Shown: in pieces, positions 54,111 to 62,565 of the stretch
Layout: the number at the start of each line of letters is the position of its first letter
Numbering within the stretch: the stretch's first letter is position 1
From: Desulfolucanica intricata
GTDB lineage: Bacteria > Bacillota > Desulfotomaculia > Desulfotomaculales > Desulfofarciminaceae
Direction of reading: 5' to 3'
Length of the DNA stretch: 64,000 nucleotides
NCBI RefSeq assembly: GCF_001592105.1
Contig: NZ_BCWE01000002.1
Location: 186,001 to 250,000 of the forward strand
The notes under the pieces: model-generated
What the model was told of the DNA's origin: nothing
Database searches by the model: none
The model's input: only the letters and a program-made list of their open reading frames with translations
Made by a program: the position numbers and the translations under genes

Positions 54111-54932
54111 CTACGCCAAGTCCGCCAGCGCCCGCTCCAACTCCTCCGGCTTCGGAGCTACCCCGTGCCAACCGGCCTGGTTTTCCATAAAGGAAACCCC
54201 TTTACCTTTAACAGTTTCAGCAATGATTACAGCAGGCTGCCCCTTAACCTCCCGGGCCTCCTCCAGTGCACTCAGGATCTGGCGAATATCATGCCCGTCA
54301 ATGATCTGTACATGCCAGCCAAAAGCCCTCCACTTGTCAGCCACCGGCTCGGGAGACAAAACTTCACGAATCGGGCCGTCAATTTGAAAACGATTGTGAT
54401 CCAGAAAAGCCGTCAGGTTGTCCAGCTTGTAGTGAGCCGCTGCCATAGCGGCCTCCCAAATCATACCCTCTTGGATTTCCCCGTCACCCATCAGGGCATA
54501 TACCCGGTAGTCCCTGCCGTCCAGTTTTCCGGCCAGAGCCATGCCGTTGGCCGCAGACAGCCCCTGGCCCAGAGAGCCGGTGGACATATCTACCCCGGGC
54601 ACCTTACGCATATCCGGGTGTCCCTGCAAACTGCTGCCCAGTTTACGTAAGGTGGACAACTTCTCCACCGAAAAAAATCCCCGCTCGGCCAGAGCTGCAT
54701 AAAGTACCGGGGCAGCGTGTCCCTTGGACAATACAAAGCGATCCCGCTCGGGCCAATCAGGTTTTTGCGGGTCAATGCGCATAGTGTGAAAATACAGAAC
54801 AGCCACAATGTCTGCTGCAGACAATGAACCACCGGGATGACCTGAACCTGCCTCGCCAATCATCCGCACAATATGCCGGCGGATTTCTTTAGCCTTTGCC
54901 TGTAGTTTTTCCAACAGTTCGTAATCCATCAT
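54111..54932 (-). CDS. Transketolase, N-terminal subunit
   Basis: 273 residues. Thiamine diphosphate-binding domain: GSGHPGGSLSAADI, LSKGHAAPVLYAAL, MGDGEIQEGMIWEAAM...DHNRFQIDG (Mg-TPP site). Works with the C-terminal subunit. Its start overlaps the stop of the yitT-type gene (ATGA), so all three are coupled. Confidence 0.93.
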   Translation of the reverse strand: MMDYELLEKLQAKAKEIRRHIVRMIGEAGSGHPGGSLSAADIVAVLYFHTMRIDPQKPDWPERDRFVLSKGHAAPVLYAALAERGFFSVEKLSTLRKLGSSLQGHPDMRKVPGVDMSTGSLGQGLSAANGMALAGKLDGRDYRVYALMGDGEIQEGMIWEAAMAAAHYKLDNLTAFLDHNRFQIDGPIREVLSPEPVADKWRAFGWHVQIIDGHDIRQILSALEEAREVKGQPAVIIAETVKGKGVSFMENQAGWHGVAPKPEELERALADLA

Positions 54933-55816
54933 TTACCCCTCCAAGATTTTTTCCCAAGTTTACGGCTATTTCTTTTCTCCGTATGGATTTCTTTAAAGCC
55001 CTCACCCAGTACCTCATTCACCTCGGTCATGATTATAAAGGCCCTGTGGTCTACTTCATAGACAATTTCCTTTAAGCGGCTTACCTCGGAACGGCTGACC
55101 ACTGACAACAGTACATCCCGCTGTGCGCCTGTATATAAACCCCTACCTTGCAGAGCGGTGACACCACGGTCCAGGTTTTTCAGGATCACACCGGCTATCT
55201 TATCCGAGTGTTCCGAAATAATAATGAAGGCCCGGTCATAGCTAAACCCTTCTAAGACCAGATCGATCAACCAGGCGGTTACAAAAATTGAAATCAGGGC
55301 ATATAGCGCCAGTTCCGCTGAATTAAAAACTATTCCGGCAGCAATAACAACAGCGGCATCCACTAAAAATAAAAGCTGGCCGGTACTCATTGAGGTATAG
55401 GTTCGAATAATGGCCGCTAAAAGTTCGGTTCCTCCGGTGGTACCTTTATACCGAAAGACCAAACCCAAACCCAAACCACTCAAAATCCCACCGTAAAGGC
55501 TGGCCAGCAGCAGATTACCGGTGGGCACCGGAAGCACCGGCGCCAGGATATCAACAGCCACCGAGAGAGCAACGGTACCATACAGGGAGCGGATAACAAA
55601 ACCGAGTCCAAGGCGGTAAAAACCCATTATAAATAAAGGTATATTTAATAGGAGCATAACCAAACCAACCGGCATATGAAATAAATAATACAAAATGGTG
55701 GCAAGACCGCTAACTCCTCCGGCAGCAATTTTATTGGGAACTAAAAACATATCCAGCCCCAGTGCGGTAAGGATTACCCCCACAGTTACGCCTATAAATT
55801 GAACAAAACCCTTCAT
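54929..55816 (-). CDS. YitT-family membrane protein
   Basis: 295 residues. Five helices (DUF161) with VPNKIAAGGVSGLATILYYL, GTTGGTELLAAIIRTY, followed by a cytosolic DUF2179 domain from about 205 (DVLLSVVSRSEVSRLKEIVYE). Function unknown. ATG at 55816 with GGAG eight bases upstream. First gene of the transketolase operon. Confidence 0.85.
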   Translation of the reverse strand: MKGFVQFIGVTVGVILTALGLDMFLVPNKIAAGGVSGLATILYYLFHMPVGLVMLLLNIPLFIMGFYRLGLGFVIRSLYGTVALSVAVDILAPVLPVPTGNLLLASLYGGILSGLGLGLVFRYKGTTGGTELLAAIIRTYTSMSTGQLLFLVDAAVVIAAGIVFNSAELALYALISIFVTAWLIDLVLEGFSYDRAFIIISEHSDKIAGVILKNLDRGVTALQGRGLYTGAQRDVLLSVVSRSEVSRLKEIVYEVDHRAFIIMTEVNEVLGEGFKEIHTEKRNSRKLGKKSWRGK

Positions 55817-55939
55817 TTTTTCCACTCCAAAAAAACCACTGCATTTCCTGGTTAGAATACCCGAAAACAGGCAGCAGTATTAAAAAACAGCAGTGTATGT
55901 ATTCTTGGTTTAAATAGAAAATCCTGCCATAGTGTCGAA

Positions 55940-55969
55940 AAAAATAAAAACAGGGGATATTTCCCTGTT
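55940..55969 (-). terminator. Terminator of the HPP gene
   Basis: AACAGGG (55949-55955) and CCCTGTT (55963-55969), then TTTATTTTTTT on the minus strand. Confidence 0.75.
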
Positions 55970-55986
55970 CAATGCCGTTTATGCAA

Positions 55987-56550
55987 CTAAAACCAGTAAA
56001 CCGGATAACTGCGCTCACGGGAAAGATTATTAATTAATACAGCAATAATTACTAAGCATATTATTCCTACCCCTACCGGAAAGATAATGAAACTAAATTC
56101 CTGACCGCTGTATACAGCTATATAAGCCGTTGCCCCACCCGGGGGATGCAGCGTTCGTGTAACCAACATCAGCACTGCTGCCAGGGTGACCCCGAGAGCA
56201 ATGGTCCACCAGGTATTGCCGAAGAAATGGTATACCAAAACCCCGGCAGCTGCAGATACTAAATGCCCGCCTACAACATTCCTTGGCTGCGCAACAGGCG
56301 CATGACAGGTAGCATAGAGAAGTACCGCAGAAGCGCCAAAGGAAGGCAGGAGCAGGGGTAGACTGCAATATACGGCCAAAAAGGCAACTAACCCTACTCC
56401 GGTAATGGTTCCAGCCGCAGTAAACAAGAGACCGGTCCATGTCACCTTCGGCAGATCGGTACACCTTCCACCCTTCATTTTAGATATATAATGTCTTAAA
56501 GGTGCAAATGTAAGATCTTGATCTCTTTTTTGTGGGAGATAATCCGGCAT
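55987..56550 (-). CDS. HPP-family membrane protein
   Basis: 187 residues, about five helices. Family marks: PSFGASAVLLY, QPRNVVGGH and LHPPGGATA. Members have been linked to nitrite transport in some organisms. Stands alone; no regulatory feature beyond AGGTGA before ATG. Confidence 0.8.
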   Translation of the reverse strand: MPDYLPQKRDQDLTFAPLRHYISKMKGGRCTDLPKVTWTGLLFTAAGTITGVGLVAFLAVYCSLPLLLPSFGASAVLLYATCHAPVAQPRNVVGGHLVSAAAGVLVYHFFGNTWWTIALGVTLAAVLMLVTRTLHPPGGATAYIAVYSGQEFSFIIFPVGVGIICLVIIAVLINNLSRERSYPVYWF

Positions 56551-56644
56551 TTAATGTTCACCTGACAACTTTTAAATTTGCCGAGCTTTTATTTTATAGT
56601 TAACTTATTATTTTATTTATGCTTTATACCTCATGATAAGAAAT

Positions 56645-56684
56645 GGTTCTTGCTTACATTCTGTAAAGAATGCAAGCAAGGACC
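56645..56684 (-). terminator. Terminator of prfB
   Basis: 17-bp stem 56645-56661/56668-56684 with two G-U pairs and a 6-base loop, ending in CATTTCTTATC on the minus strand. Confidence 0.75.
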
Positions 56685-56692
56685 ACATCCGG

Positions 56693-57809
56693 TTAACTCT
56701 GCTGCTCTTGCTTTCGGGCCTGGGCTTGTAAATAGCCGGCAATAAATTTATCCAATTCACCGTTCATTACTGCATCAATATTTCCTGCCTCCACCCCTGT
56801 GCGGTGGTCTTTAACCAGCGTATAAGGGTGAAAAACATAAGAACGAATCTGACTTCCCCAGGCAATTTCCTGGTGCTCCCCCCGTAAAGCGCTCAGTTCT
56901 TCTTCTTTTTTACGCAGTTCCAGTTCTAATAACTTAGCCTTTAAAACCTTCATAGCCGCGTTCCGGTTGGACATCTGTGACCGCTCATTCTGGCAGGATA
57001 CCACAATCCCTGTGGGCAGGTGAGTTATCCGGACGGCGGAATCTGTTTTATTAACATGCTGTCCCCCGGCACCACCGGAGCGATAAGTATCTATTTTAAG
57101 GTCTTCTGCATTTATTTCGATTTCCACGTCCTCATCCACTTCGGGCAATACCTCCACCGAGGCAAAGGAAGTATGCCGCCGGCCCGCCGCATCAAAAGGG
57201 GAAATACGCACCAGGCGGTGTACTCCCATCTCCGATTTCAGATAGCCATAAGCATTGGGGCCGATCACTTCAATGGTGGCGCTCTTCACCCCGGCCTCGT
57301 CACCGGGCAAAAGGTCAATCACATTTACGCGGTAGCGGTGTTCCTCCGCCCAGCGGGTAAACATACGCAAAAGCATCCCCACCCAGTCCTGAGCCTCGGT
57401 ACCCCCGGCCCCCGCGTGCAGGGACATAATAGCATTTCCCCGGTCATACGGGCCGCTTAAAAGCACAGCCAGCTCCAGGTCGGCCACCCGGCGCTCCAAT
57501 TTATTTAAATCTGTCCGGATTTCCCGGGCCACACCCTGGTCATCATCCTCCCGGCCCAGCTCACAAAGCACCTCCAAATCCTCCGCAGCCTGCCGCAGCT
57601 CCCGGTAAAGGGCCACGGTATCCTTTAAGGAGGCCAGCTCCTGGGTTACTTTTTGGGCCAACTCCTGGTTATCCCAAAAGCCCGGGGCCAGCATTTCCCG
57701 CTCCAGCTGCTCTATGTTCCGCTCCTTATGAGGTATGTCAAAGGGAAACCCTCAAATCTTCAATTCGTTTACCAAGACCCTCCAGGGCCTTACTTAGTTC
57801 ACTGTACAT
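56693..57809 (-). CDS. prfB: PrfB, peptide chain release factor 2 (programmed +1 frameshift)
   Basis: 371 residues after frameshift: codons 57809-57741 (23 residues), skip of one base at 57740, then 57739-56693. Releases chains at UGA and UAA. Seen: SPF tripeptide in RISPFDAAGR and GGQ in GGAGGQHVN. ATG at 57809 lies after GAGAGGAAGTG. The frame then hits UGA at codon 24, and the message continues in +1 frame as the usual RF2 N-terminal helix. It is 20 bases after secA. Confidence 0.94.
57737..57752 (-). promoter_or_regulatory. RF2 +1 frameshift site
   Basis: AGGGTTTCCCTTTGAC on the minus strand: CTT-TGA-C slip with AGGG upstream as internal Shine-Dalgarno, the known autoregulation of RF2. 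The spacing to AGGG is a little longer than in E. coli. Confidence 0.88.
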
Positions 57810-57829
57810 ACTGCACTTCCTCTCTTATA

Positions 57830-60448
57830 TTAACCCTTTTTACCACAGCACTTCTTGTATTTCTTGCCGCTGCCGCAGGGACAGAGGTCATTACGCCCCA
57901 CCTTGGACTCATTTCTGACCGGCCGTTTCGGTTCCTCTTCATAGCGATTTTCAGTCACCTTGCGGGGCTTTTGCTGTGGTGTCTGAACCACGTTAACCCG
58001 GTAGACATAACGAACCACTTCTTCCTGAATGGAGGCAATCATATTCTGAAACATTTCATAGCCTTCAAACTTATACTCTACCAGGGGATTCTTCTGCCCG
58101 TAAGCCCTTAAACCGATACCCTCCCGCAGTTGGTCCATGGCATCCAGGTGATCCATCCATTTTTCATCCACAATTTTAAGGATTACCACCCGCTCCAGCT
58201 CCCGCATGGTATCCGAACCCAGCTCTTTCTCACGGGCATCATAAATTTCAAGGGCTTTTTCCAAAAGAAATTCCTTTAAGTCCTTGCGGCCCCGGTCAGT
58301 CAAATCATCGACTGTCAAACTATGCCCCGGCAGGAAGGATTGCTCAGCCTGGTCCAACAGGCTTTGTAAATCCCATTCCTCCGGATATACACCCTCGGGG
58401 GCAAAAGTATTGACCATATTATCAACCACAGTATCAATCATCTGCCGGACATTTTCCTTCATATTCTCCCCGGATAATACCTGACGGCGCTGCTTGTAGA
58501 TCAGCTCCCGCTGCTGGTTCATAACATCGTCATACTCCAGTACATGCTTGCGGGCCTCAAAATGCCGGTTTTCCACCCGTTTTTGGGCAGTTTCCAGGGA
58601 TTTGGTAATCATGCCGCTTTCGATGGGTACATCTTCTTCCAGACCCAGGCGATCCATAAGGCCGGATATATTGTCTGAGCCAAACAGGCGCATCAAATCG
58701 TCTTCCAGAGAACTAAAGAACTGGCTGGAGCCCGGATCTCCCTGACGGCCGCTGCGGCCGCGCAGCTGGTTATCAATCCGCCTGCTTTCATGTCGCTCGG
58801 TACCGATAATATGCAGGCCGCCCAGCGAAACCACCTGCTTGCGTTCTTCCTCGGTCTGCTGCTTATATTTTTCCAGGATACTTTTATATTCTTCAGCACT
58901 TTCTTCAGGCGTACTGCCTTTTTTGCGAATTTCCGAAAGAGCAAGGAATTCGGCGTTACCTCCCAGCAGAATATCAGTACCACGGCCCGCCATGTTGGTG
59001 GCAATAGTTACTGCCCCCAGGCGCCCGGCCTGAGCTACAATTTCCGCTTCCTTATCGTGAAACTTGGCGTTTAAAACCTGGTGCGGAATTCCTTTTCTTT
59101 TCAATAAAGCACTTAATATTTCCGATTTTTCGATTGAGATGGTACCTACAAGTACCGGCTGGCCGGTGGCATGACGCCGGGCAATTTCTTCTACCACGGC
59201 ATTAAATTTGGCCTTTTCGGTTTTGTAGACCACATCTGATAAATCTTTTCTAATATTCGGCTTGTTTGTAGGAATTACTACCACATCAAGACCGTAGATG
59301 TTGCGAAACTCACCTTCTTCTGTAGCTGCCGTACCGGTCATACCGGCCAGCTTATTGTACATCCGGAAATAGTTCTGGAAAGTAATGGTGGCCAGGGTTT
59401 GCGACTCCCGCTCAACCCGCACACCTTCCTTGGCCTCAATGGCCTGGTGCAGGCCTTCACTGTAGCGGCGTCCAAACATCAAACGACCGGTAAATTCATC
59501 GACAATTACTACCTCGCCGTCTTTAACCACATAGTCACGATCCCGCTTCATAAGGGCTTTGGCCTTTAAGGCTTGATTAAGGTGATGGTTTAATTGCATA
59601 TTAGCCTCATCATAGAGGTTTTCTATCCCTAACATCTTTTCCACCCGGTCCACACCCTCTTCGGTAAGCGCCACCGTGTGAGCCTTTTCATCTACAATAT
59701 AGTCTTCCTCGGCCTTCAAGCGGGGTACTAATTTAGCAAAGGTATAATAATGATCGGTTGCTTTATCCGCCTGCCCGGAAATAATCAGAGGCGTCCGGGC
59801 CTCGTCAATTAAGATACTGTCCACCTCGTCCACAATGGCGTAGTTCAGTTCCCGCTGCACCAACTGATCCGGGTGAACAGCCATATTATCCCTCAAATAG
59901 TCAAAACCAAATTCATTATTAGTCCCATAAGTGATATCTGCCCCGTAGGAGGCCTTTCTCTGCCCCCAATCCAGGCCGTGGACAATCAGTCCCACCGACA
60001 GCCCCAGGAATTTATAGATCTGCCCCATCCACTCACTGTCCCGGCGGGCCAGGTAATCGTTTACCGTAACTACATGCACCCCTTTACCGGTTAGAGCATT
60101 TAAATATACCGGCAGAGTAGCCACCAGGGTCTTACCTTCACCGGTTTTCATCTCGGCAATGCGTCCCTGGTGTAAAACCATCCCACCAATTAACTGAACA
60201 TCAAAGTGGCGCATACCCAGGACTCTCTTGGACGCCTCCCGCGCTACAGCAAAGGCCTCGGGCAGAATTGCATCCAAAGAATCGCCGCGCTCCAGACGTT
60301 CTTTAAAAACCACCGTTTTACCCCGCAAATCTTCATCAGATAAGCGGCTGATATCAGCTTCCAACCCGTTTACAACAGCAACCTGCCGCTGTAATTTCTT
60401 TATTTCGCGAGAATTGTCATCAAGCAGACCGCGAATAAACTTTAACAT
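57830..60448 (-). CDS. secA: SecA, preprotein translocase ATPase
   Basis: 872 residues. Walker [12 protein letters not shown] near 103, [17 protein letters not shown]-terminal SEC-C zinc motif [13 protein letters not shown]. Pushes preproteins through SecYEG. The promoter side (60449-60683) carries a dispersed element and hairpins. Confidence 0.96.
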   Translation of the reverse strand: MLKFIRGLLDDNSREIKKLQRQVAVVNGLEADISRLSDEDLRGKTVVFKERLERGDSLDAILPEAFAVAREASKRVLGMRHFDVQLIGGMVLHQGRIAEMKTGEGKTLVATLPVYLNALTGKGVHVVTVNDYLARRDSEWMGQIYKFLGLSVGLIVHGLDWGQRKASYGADITYGTNNEFGFDYLRDNMAVHPDQLVQRELNYAIVDEVDSILIDEARTPLIISGQADKATDHYYTFAKLVPRLKAEEDYIVDEKAHTVALTEEGVDRVEKMLGIENLYDEANMQLNHHLNQALKAKALMKRDRDYVVKDGEVVIVDEFTGRLMFGRRYSEGLHQAIEAKEGVRVERESQTLATITFQNYFRMYNKLAGMTGTAATEEGEFRNIYGLDVVVIPTNKPNIRKDLSDVVYKTEKAKFNAVVEEIARRHATGQPVLVGTISIEKSEILSALLKRKGIPHQVLNAKFHDKEAEIVAQAGRLGAVTIATNMAGRGTDILLGGNAEFLALSEIRKKGSTPEESAEEYKSILEKYKQQTEEERKQVVSLGGLHIIGTERHESRRIDNQLRGRSGRQGDPGSSQFFSSLEDDLMRLFGSDNISGLMDRLGLEEDVPIESGMITKSLETAQKRVENRHFEARKHVLEYDDVMNQQRELIYKQRRQVLSGENMKENVRQMIDTVVDNMVNTFAPEGVYPEEWDLQSLLDQAEQSFLPGHSLTVDDLTDRGRKDLKEFLLEKALEIYDAREKELGSDTMRELERVVILKIVDEKWMDHLDAMDQLREGIGLRAYGQKNPLVEYKFEGYEMFQNMIASIQEEVVRYVYRVNVVQTPQQKPRKVTENRYEEEPKRPVRNESKVGRNDLCPCGSGKKYKKCCGKKG

Positions 60449-60468
60449 TATATACCACCTTTCGGTTT

Positions 60469-60540
60469 ACATACACAAATTGGTGCCCAAACAGCAAGAA
60501 AGCCGCCGAAGGCACTCATACTTGAAGGAAATTATGCAAC
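60469..60540 (-). repeat. Dispersed element, copy B (upstream of secA)
   Basis: Matches copy A at 10131-10210 (38-base core at 60499-60536, plus ACATACACAA at 60469-60478). On the minus strand the core reads CAAGTATGAGTGCCTTCGGC. It lies between the hpf terminator and secA start. Possible leader RNA or repeat. Confidence 0.6.
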
Positions 60541-60551
60541 AAAAGTAAAAT

Positions 60552-60658
60552 GAAAGGAACCAGGCGGTTCCTTTAGGATGAGCATACAAGTCCTTCTTAA
60601 TTTTAGCACTCCGCCGGAAAAGTTGCAAGCCGCAGTAGCACTATACTGCGGCTTGCAA
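60552..60658 (-). terminator. Terminator of hpf and a second small hairpin
   Basis: A perfect 15-bp stem (60623-60637/60644-60658) ends hpf, with CTTTT after it on the minus strand. A second hairpin, AAAGGAACC (60552-60560)/GGTTCCTTT (60565-60573), lies next. Confidence 0.75.
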
Positions 60659-60683
60659 AATATTCTAAAAAACTTTGTTTTTA

Positions 60684-61211
60684 TTATGCTTCCGGCTCGA
60701 TCAAACCGTAATTACCGTCTTTACGTTTATAAATTACATTTACCTGCTCGGTTTCTGCATTGGAGAAAACAAAGAAAGTATGACCCAAGAGATTCATCTG
60801 CAGAATGGCTTCCTCAACCGGCATCGGCTTGATATTAAAACGCTTGTTGCGCAAAATTTTGGGATGTTCCTGCTCATCGCCGGGCATACCGTCCACCGGC
60901 ACATCATTCTGCAGTTTATTACGCCTGGTTAACTTACCCTTGTAGCGATTTACTTGTTTTTCCAGCTTTTCTACTACCAAATCAACCGAGGAGTACATAT
61001 CGCCGGTAGTCTCTTCACCCCTGAGAATCATTCCACCGATGGGGACAGTCACTTCTATGGTGTGTGAATCTTTTTCTACCTTCATGATAACCTGGGCATC
61101 CCCGAATCCATAGTTATCTGCATACTTATCCAGCTTACTCAGTCTTTTATCCACGTAATCCTTAAGTGCCGGAGTTACCTGAATATTTCTACCCCGTACA
61201 TGTATGTTCAT
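60684..61211 (-). CDS. hpf: Ribosome hibernation promoting factor, long form
   Basis: 175 residues. N-terminal HPF/RaiA domain (MNIHVRGRNIQVTPALKDYV) and the C-terminal dimer domain of the long form (EEAILQMNLLGHTFFVFSNA). Forms 100S ribosomes in resting cells. ATG at 61211 has AAAGGAG upstream. Confidence 0.92.
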   Translation of the reverse strand: MNIHVRGRNIQVTPALKDYVDKRLSKLDKYADNYGFGDAQVIMKVEKDSHTIEVTVPIGGMILRGEETTGDMYSSVDLVVEKLEKQVNRYKGKLTRRNKLQNDVPVDGMPGDEQEHPKILRNKRFNIKPMPVEEAILQMNLLGHTFFVFSNAETEQVNVIYKRKDGNYGLIEPEA

Positions 61212-61303
61212 ACAGACCAACTCCTTTATCTGGATAATATTAAATATTATTCCCCAAAATATGTATAAAACCTTTTATATTAAAAATTTTTTTGGAATTT
61301 ATA

Positions 61304-61331
61304 AAAGCCCCAGTAATATTACTGGGGCTTT
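61304..61331 (-). terminator. Terminator of csp
   Basis: 28-base perfect palindrome AAAGCCCCAGTAAT/ATTACTGGGGCTTT; on the minus strand it is followed by TATAAATT. Ten bases after the csp stop. Confidence 0.8.
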
Positions 61332-61341
61332 GGGTACAATG

Positions 61342-61539
61342 TTATAATTTGATAACGTTTGCCGCTTGCGGCCCACGGGCACCTTCAACTATATCAAACT
61401 CTACTTCCTGTCCTTCTTCGAGGGTTTTAAAGCCTTCAGCCTGAATAGCTGAGAAGTGAACGAAAACATCCCCGCCATCTTCTCTTTCAATAAAACCGTA
61501 CCCCTTTTCTGCGTTAAACCACTTGACCTTACCTAACAT
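61342..61539 (-). CDS. csp: Cold shock protein (CspA family)
   Basis: 65 residues: RNA-binding KGYGFI and VFVHFSAI motifs, the full five-strand barrel. GGAGGA before ATG. RNA chaperone. Confidence 0.95.
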   Translation of the reverse strand: MLGKVKWFNAEKGYGFIEREDGGDVFVHFSAIQAEGFKTLEEGQEVEFDIVEGARGPQAANVIKL

Positions 61540-61818
61540 TCTAAAACATTCCTCCTACTTTATAATCCCGTGGGAATACACTCACGTGCATTAATGTTAG
61601 CACATGGGTTAAGTAATGTCAAGTATTCCGTCCCTATCGGCTCCTAAAAATCCTGACATTAATTATGTAATAATTTTCCTTTGTGGAATAATGCCTGTGG
61701 ATAATGTGGATAACCCTGTTAATAACCCGCACAATCAATGACTCAACTGTGAGTAATTATTAATTATTTGTGACGCATGTCAAATATCTTTAGACTTCGA
61801 CATTATCCTAAATTAATC
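61540..61818. promoter_or_regulatory. Intergenic region with tandem DnaA boxes
   Basis: TGTGGATAA occurs twice without a gap at 61696-61704 and 61705-61713; it is the reverse complement of the perfect DnaA box TTATCCACA. A related TGTGGAATA lies at 61682-61690. No gene is seen here. Confidence 0.65.
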
Positions 61819-62565
61819 TTATTTATATCTTCCTGTAGTCAGTGTCAGCCCGACTGTCTCCCGGGCCCCACCGGCTGCCAAGGCACGGGCTGCGGCAGAA
61901 ATAGTACTGCCGGTTGTAAATACATCATCAATGACAGTAATTATTTTTCCTGCCACCGCACTAGAATTAACAAGTTTAAAGGCCCCGACAAGGTTATCCT
62001 CCCTTTCCGGGCGGCTCAGCCCGGCCTGGGAAGGTGTATCAAAAATTTTAGTTAAAACACCGGTTAATACAGGGAGTTTGATTAATTTTCCCAGTTCCCC
62101 GGCCAACAGTTCGGCCTGGTTATAGCCCCGCTGCCTTAATTTTTTTCCGGTCAGCGGTACCGGCAGAATTATTTCCGCTGCCCGAAAGCATTCTTCCCGG
62201 TGGTAAACTTCAGCCATCAGCCCGGCCAGAGGCCCGGCCAGCCACCGGTTATTACCATATTTCAGGCGCTGCACAGCCTCCCGCAGCACTCCCTCATGCG
62301 GGCCCACCGCCCGCACCGCAGTAAAAGGCCATCCTCCGCCGGCAGAGCACTCGGGACATAGTTCAGAAACAACTTCGGAAGCACCGGGGTAGGGTAATAA
62401 AAAACGCCCGCACCGGGCGCAGGTAGGCTCTCTCCAATACATATCCAGCTGTTCCCGGCAAACCGGGCACAGACCCTCATGCCTGCCGGTCCTGCCGCAC
62501 AGGGGACACTCCGGAAGCCGGGGCAAAATTAAATCTATTAATCCTTCCCAAAACTGATTAAACAT
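61819..62565 (-). CDS. comFC: ComFC/GntX-like phosphoribosyltransferase
   Basis: 248 residues. N-terminal zinc cysteines (CPLCG, CPVC, CARCG, CPEC) and C-terminal PRTase with VIDDVFTTGSTISAAARAL. Needed for DNA uptake in competent Firmicutes. Start overlaps the preceding GGDEF gene by 8 bases; the ATG at 62565 is one of two close starts. Confidence 0.88.
   Translation of the reverse strand: MFNQFWEGLIDLILPRLPECPLCGRTGRHEGLCPVCREQLDMYWREPTCARCGRFLLPYPGASEVVSELCPECSAGGGWPFTAVRAVGPHEGVLREAVQRLKYGNNRWLAGPLAGLMAEVYHREECFRAAEIILPVPLTGKKLRQRGYNQAELLAGELGKLIKLPVLTGVLTKIFDTPSQAGLSRPEREDNLVGAFKLVNSSAVAGKIITVIDDVFTTGSTISAAARALAAGGARETVGLTLTTGRYK

Noticed and set aside
57694-57739. Short RF2 gene starting at the internal ATG (57694)
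   Set aside because: The +1 frameshift signal and the upstream 23 codons with a ribosome binding site match RF2 in other bacteria.
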